From assembly GCA_964651445.1 (NCBI GenBank), contig CAZYYW010000027.1, positions 1 to 25,770 on the forward strand: a DNA stretch of 25,770 nt, written 5' to 3'. Made by a program: the position numbers and the translations under genes. Source of the stretch: GCA-2746365 sp964651445. Lineage in GTDB: Bacteria; Pseudomonadota; Gammaproteobacteria; SZUA-229. How positions within the stretch are numbered: position 1 is the first letter of the stretch; each line of letters starts with the position of its first letter. This document shows positions 24,177 to 25,770 of this stretch, in pieces. Under the pieces are notes generated by a model. It worked only from the letters and a program-made list of their open reading frames with translations. It searched no databases and had not been told where the DNA came from.

Positions 24177-24806
24177 TTATTTATCGGCATTAATTTGCTG
24201 CATAAAAGCGGCCACTTTGTTTTGATCTTTAATTCCGGGTGCGCTTTCTACACCGCTGCTTACATCTACCGCATAAGGACGCACCAGAGAGATCGCCTGC
24301 TGCACATTTTCCGGTGTTAAACCACCTGCCAGTATTAGCGGACATGAAATTTTTGCCACAGATGCCCAATCAAATGATTCGCCACTGCCACCCGCTTCAC
24401 CGGCGGCGTGACCATCGAGTAATAAAGCTCTGGCAGATTGATATTTTTCTGCGATACTCAGCAAGAAATTTGCATCATGCTCTGCCCCCTTTATGCCAAC
24501 CGCTTTTATATATGGCAATGCAAACTGTTGGCAAAACCCGGGTGTTTCACTGCCATGAAACTGAATCAGATCAATCTCTACTGAAGCTAACACCGAATCA
24601 ATGCTGGTGCTGTCGGCATCCTTAAACAAGGCGACTCGGCTGACAAATGCCGGTGTTATTTGGCTAATAGCAGCGGCTTGTTTCAGTTTCACAAAACGCG
24701 GACTTTTTTCATAAAACACCAGTCCGATTGCATCGACGCCCGACTCGATAACAAGCTCGGCATCTTCGGTTCGGCTTATGCCACAAATTTTAACACGGGT
24801 ACGCAT
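24177..24806 (-). CDS. trpF: Phosphoribosylanthranilate isomerase
   Basis: Converts phosphoribosylanthranilate to the deoxyribulose form in tryptophan synthesis. The TIM-barrel markers are Cys8 in RVKICGI (catalytic base), GLVFYEKSPRFV near residue 28, Asp131 in LLLDGHAAGEAGGSG (catalytic acid), LAGGLTPENV near 160, and DVSSGVESAPGIKD near 180. It is a stand-alone enzyme of 209 residues, not fused to TrpC as in E. coli. GAGG lies 13 bases and TAAGAA a few bases before the ATG at 24806. It lies 64 bp after truA, as in pseudomonads, and is followed immediately by trpB. Confidence 0.96.
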   Translation of the reverse strand: MRTRVKICGISRTEDAELVIESGVDAIGLVFYEKSPRFVKLKQAAAISQITPAFVSRVALFKDADSTSIDSVLASVEIDLIQFHGSETPGFCQQFALPYIKAVGIKGAEHDANFLLSIAEKYQSARALLLDGHAAGEAGGSGESFDWASVAKISCPLILAGGLTPENVQQAISLVRPYAVDVSSGVESAPGIKDQNKVAAFMQQINADK

Positions 24807-24870
24807 AAATTCTTATAAGCCTCATTGAGTAGAAAAACATGCTGACGAGTAATAAGCTACAGCCTTCCTG

Positions 24871-25677
24871 TTAACCAATATCAGGCAGCCAGCCACTGTC
24901 TGGTAAACCATATTGTGTCGGGTATTCTACATTAACCAGATATAAACCGGCGGGCGATGCGGTCATGCCGGCTTTCTTTCTGTCCTGCCCCAGTAGAAGT
25001 TCCTGCAGCCAGCTAACCGGCTGTTCGCCGCGACCAATCACCATTAAACTGCCCATGATATTTCTTACCATGTGGTGCAAAAATGCGTTGGCTTGCAAAT
25101 CTAATATAACGTAATCTGCTTCTCGTTTCACACGGATGCTTTGCATTTTTCGTATCGGGTGATTCGCCTGACATTTCGATGCACGAAAAGCCGAAAAATC
25201 ATGTTCACCGAGCAGACTCTGCGCCGCTGCATGCATGGCATCGGCATCTAGATGTTCAGCTGACCAGGCGACATTGTGTTGAAAAATAGCAGGGCGCACT
25301 TTTCGGTTAAACAGGATATAACGATAGCTTCTTGAAACTGCGCTAAAACGGGCGCTGAAGTCATCACTCACCTGTCGCACCCAATGGATAGAAACATCTC
25401 GTGGCAGATTCACATTGCCGCCTAAAACCCAGGCTTTCAATTCACGCGACGCGGTAGTGTCAAAATTCACCACTTGCCCAGTAGCGTGGACACCAGTATC
25501 GGTACGTCCAGCACAGGTCAAACGCACGGCTTCATTCGCCACCTTTGAGATGGCTTTTTCCAGTTCCTGCTGCACGGTACGAGTACCGGCCGCCTGTATC
25601 TGATAACCATTGAAATCACTGCCGTTGTATTCAATACCCAGCACTATTCTTTGGGCAATTCGTTGTTTAACCATCAT
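24871..25677 (-). CDS. truA: tRNA pseudouridine(38-40) synthase
   Basis: Isomerises uridines 38-40 in the anticodon arm of many tRNAs. The catalytic Asp60 lies in LTCAGRTDTGVHATGQV, at the same number as in E. coli TruA. The N-terminal LGIEYNGSDFNGYQ, the YRYILFNRKVRPA segment near residue 113 and FLHHMVRNIMG near 200 are standard, and the 268-residue length is typical. The ORF begins with two consecutive ATG codons (25677 and 25674); no strong ribosome binding site is seen, and a TATAAA lies unusually close upstream. It is the first gene in the window of the long - strand block. What precedes it is beyond the window; composite repeat copy 3 lies 40 bp upstream. Confidence 0.96.
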   Translation of the reverse strand: MMVKQRIAQRIVLGIEYNGSDFNGYQIQAAGTRTVQQELEKAISKVANEAVRLTCAGRTDTGVHATGQVVNFDTTASRELKAWVLGGNVNLPRDVSIHWVRQVSDDFSARFSAVSRSYRYILFNRKVRPAIFQHNVAWSAEHLDADAMHAAAQSLLGEHDFSAFRASKCQANHPIRKMQSIRVKREADYVILDLQANAFLHHMVRNIMGSLMVIGRGEQPVSWLQELLLGQDRKKAGMTASPAGLYLVNVEYPTQYGLPDSGWLPDIG

Positions 25678-25717
25678 CGGGATTTTATAGGCTTTAGCGG
25701 TTTAAGGGTAGCTATTG

Positions 25718-25770
25718 GGCAGAAGCAGACATTAAAGGCTAAAATCATCGTCCGCGAAGAACGCAAAAGA
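25718..25770 (+). repeat. Composite intergenic repeat, copy 3 (cut by window end)
   Basis: GGCAGAAGCAGACAT at 25718-25732, then a 20-bp mixed stretch, then CCGCGAAGAACGCAAA from 25752. The second block again starts 34 bp after the first. It lies upstream of truA, opposite to its direction of transcription, and the window ends inside or just after it. Confidence 0.7.

Overview
The window reads as a chromosomal housekeeping segment of a gammaproteobacterium with moderate GC content. Three things support this: gcvR sits directly before a bcp-type peroxiredoxin as in enteric bacteria, a full-length YcaO protein resembles the E. coli one over its whole length, and there is a long truA-trpF-trpB-trpA-accD-folC-dedD-cvpA-purF block of a kind I recall from gammaproteobacteria. 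The genus cannot be read from the sequence. A run of 100 Ns shows that this is a draft or metagenome scaffold. I see no rRNA, tRNA, CRISPR array, insertion sequence, prophage or plasmid gene.

Layout. Positions 1-3562 (+) hold gcvR, a peroxiredoxin, ycaO and a small lysophospholipid-type acyltransferase. Positions 3620-6957 (-) hold a LysR regulator, a conserved small protein, a PerM/AI-2E-type membrane protein (4-bp overlap with the small protein) and a secreted protein with a Met/Gln-rich tail. A DUF4124 envelope protein (+, 7084-7524) faces a large secreted DUF4105 (Lnb N-terminal) protein with a C-terminal beta-strand region (-, 7761-9713) across a repeat-rich spacer. proS, a lytic transglycosylase and a small DUF2892 membrane protein follow on + (9734-12401). 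Then come a glycerate-kinase-like gene, metZ and an L,D-transpeptidase on - (12417-15461), and a small membrane protein on + (15649-16305). From 16427 to 25677 everything is on the - strand, transcribed in the order truA, trpF, trpB, trpA, accD, folC, dedD, cvpA, purF.

How the genes fit together. The right half is a biosynthetic cluster: tryptophan (trpF, trpB, trpA), malonyl-CoA for fatty acids (accD), folate (folC), purines (purF) and methionine (metZ), plus tRNA modification (truA) and envelope proteins (cvpA, dedD). The left and middle parts combine envelope functions (acyltransferase, PerM, DUF4105, transglycosylase, L,D-transpeptidase) with translation genes (proS, ycaO).

I found no convincing new multi-gene system. 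The most notable structure lies between genes. First, a composite repeat occurs three times, with two conserved blocks always starting 34 bp apart; one copy is part of a long inverted repeat. Second, a 7-bp-period ACGA-type repeat family occurs around cvpA-purF, and it includes a 20-bp direct repeat on each side of those two genes. Third, the sequence gap is flanked by an exact 55-bp duplication. Among genes, the more interesting points are a signal-less L,D-transpeptidase, the DUF4105 protein with a His/Cys pair, and the LysR-small protein-PerM cluster.
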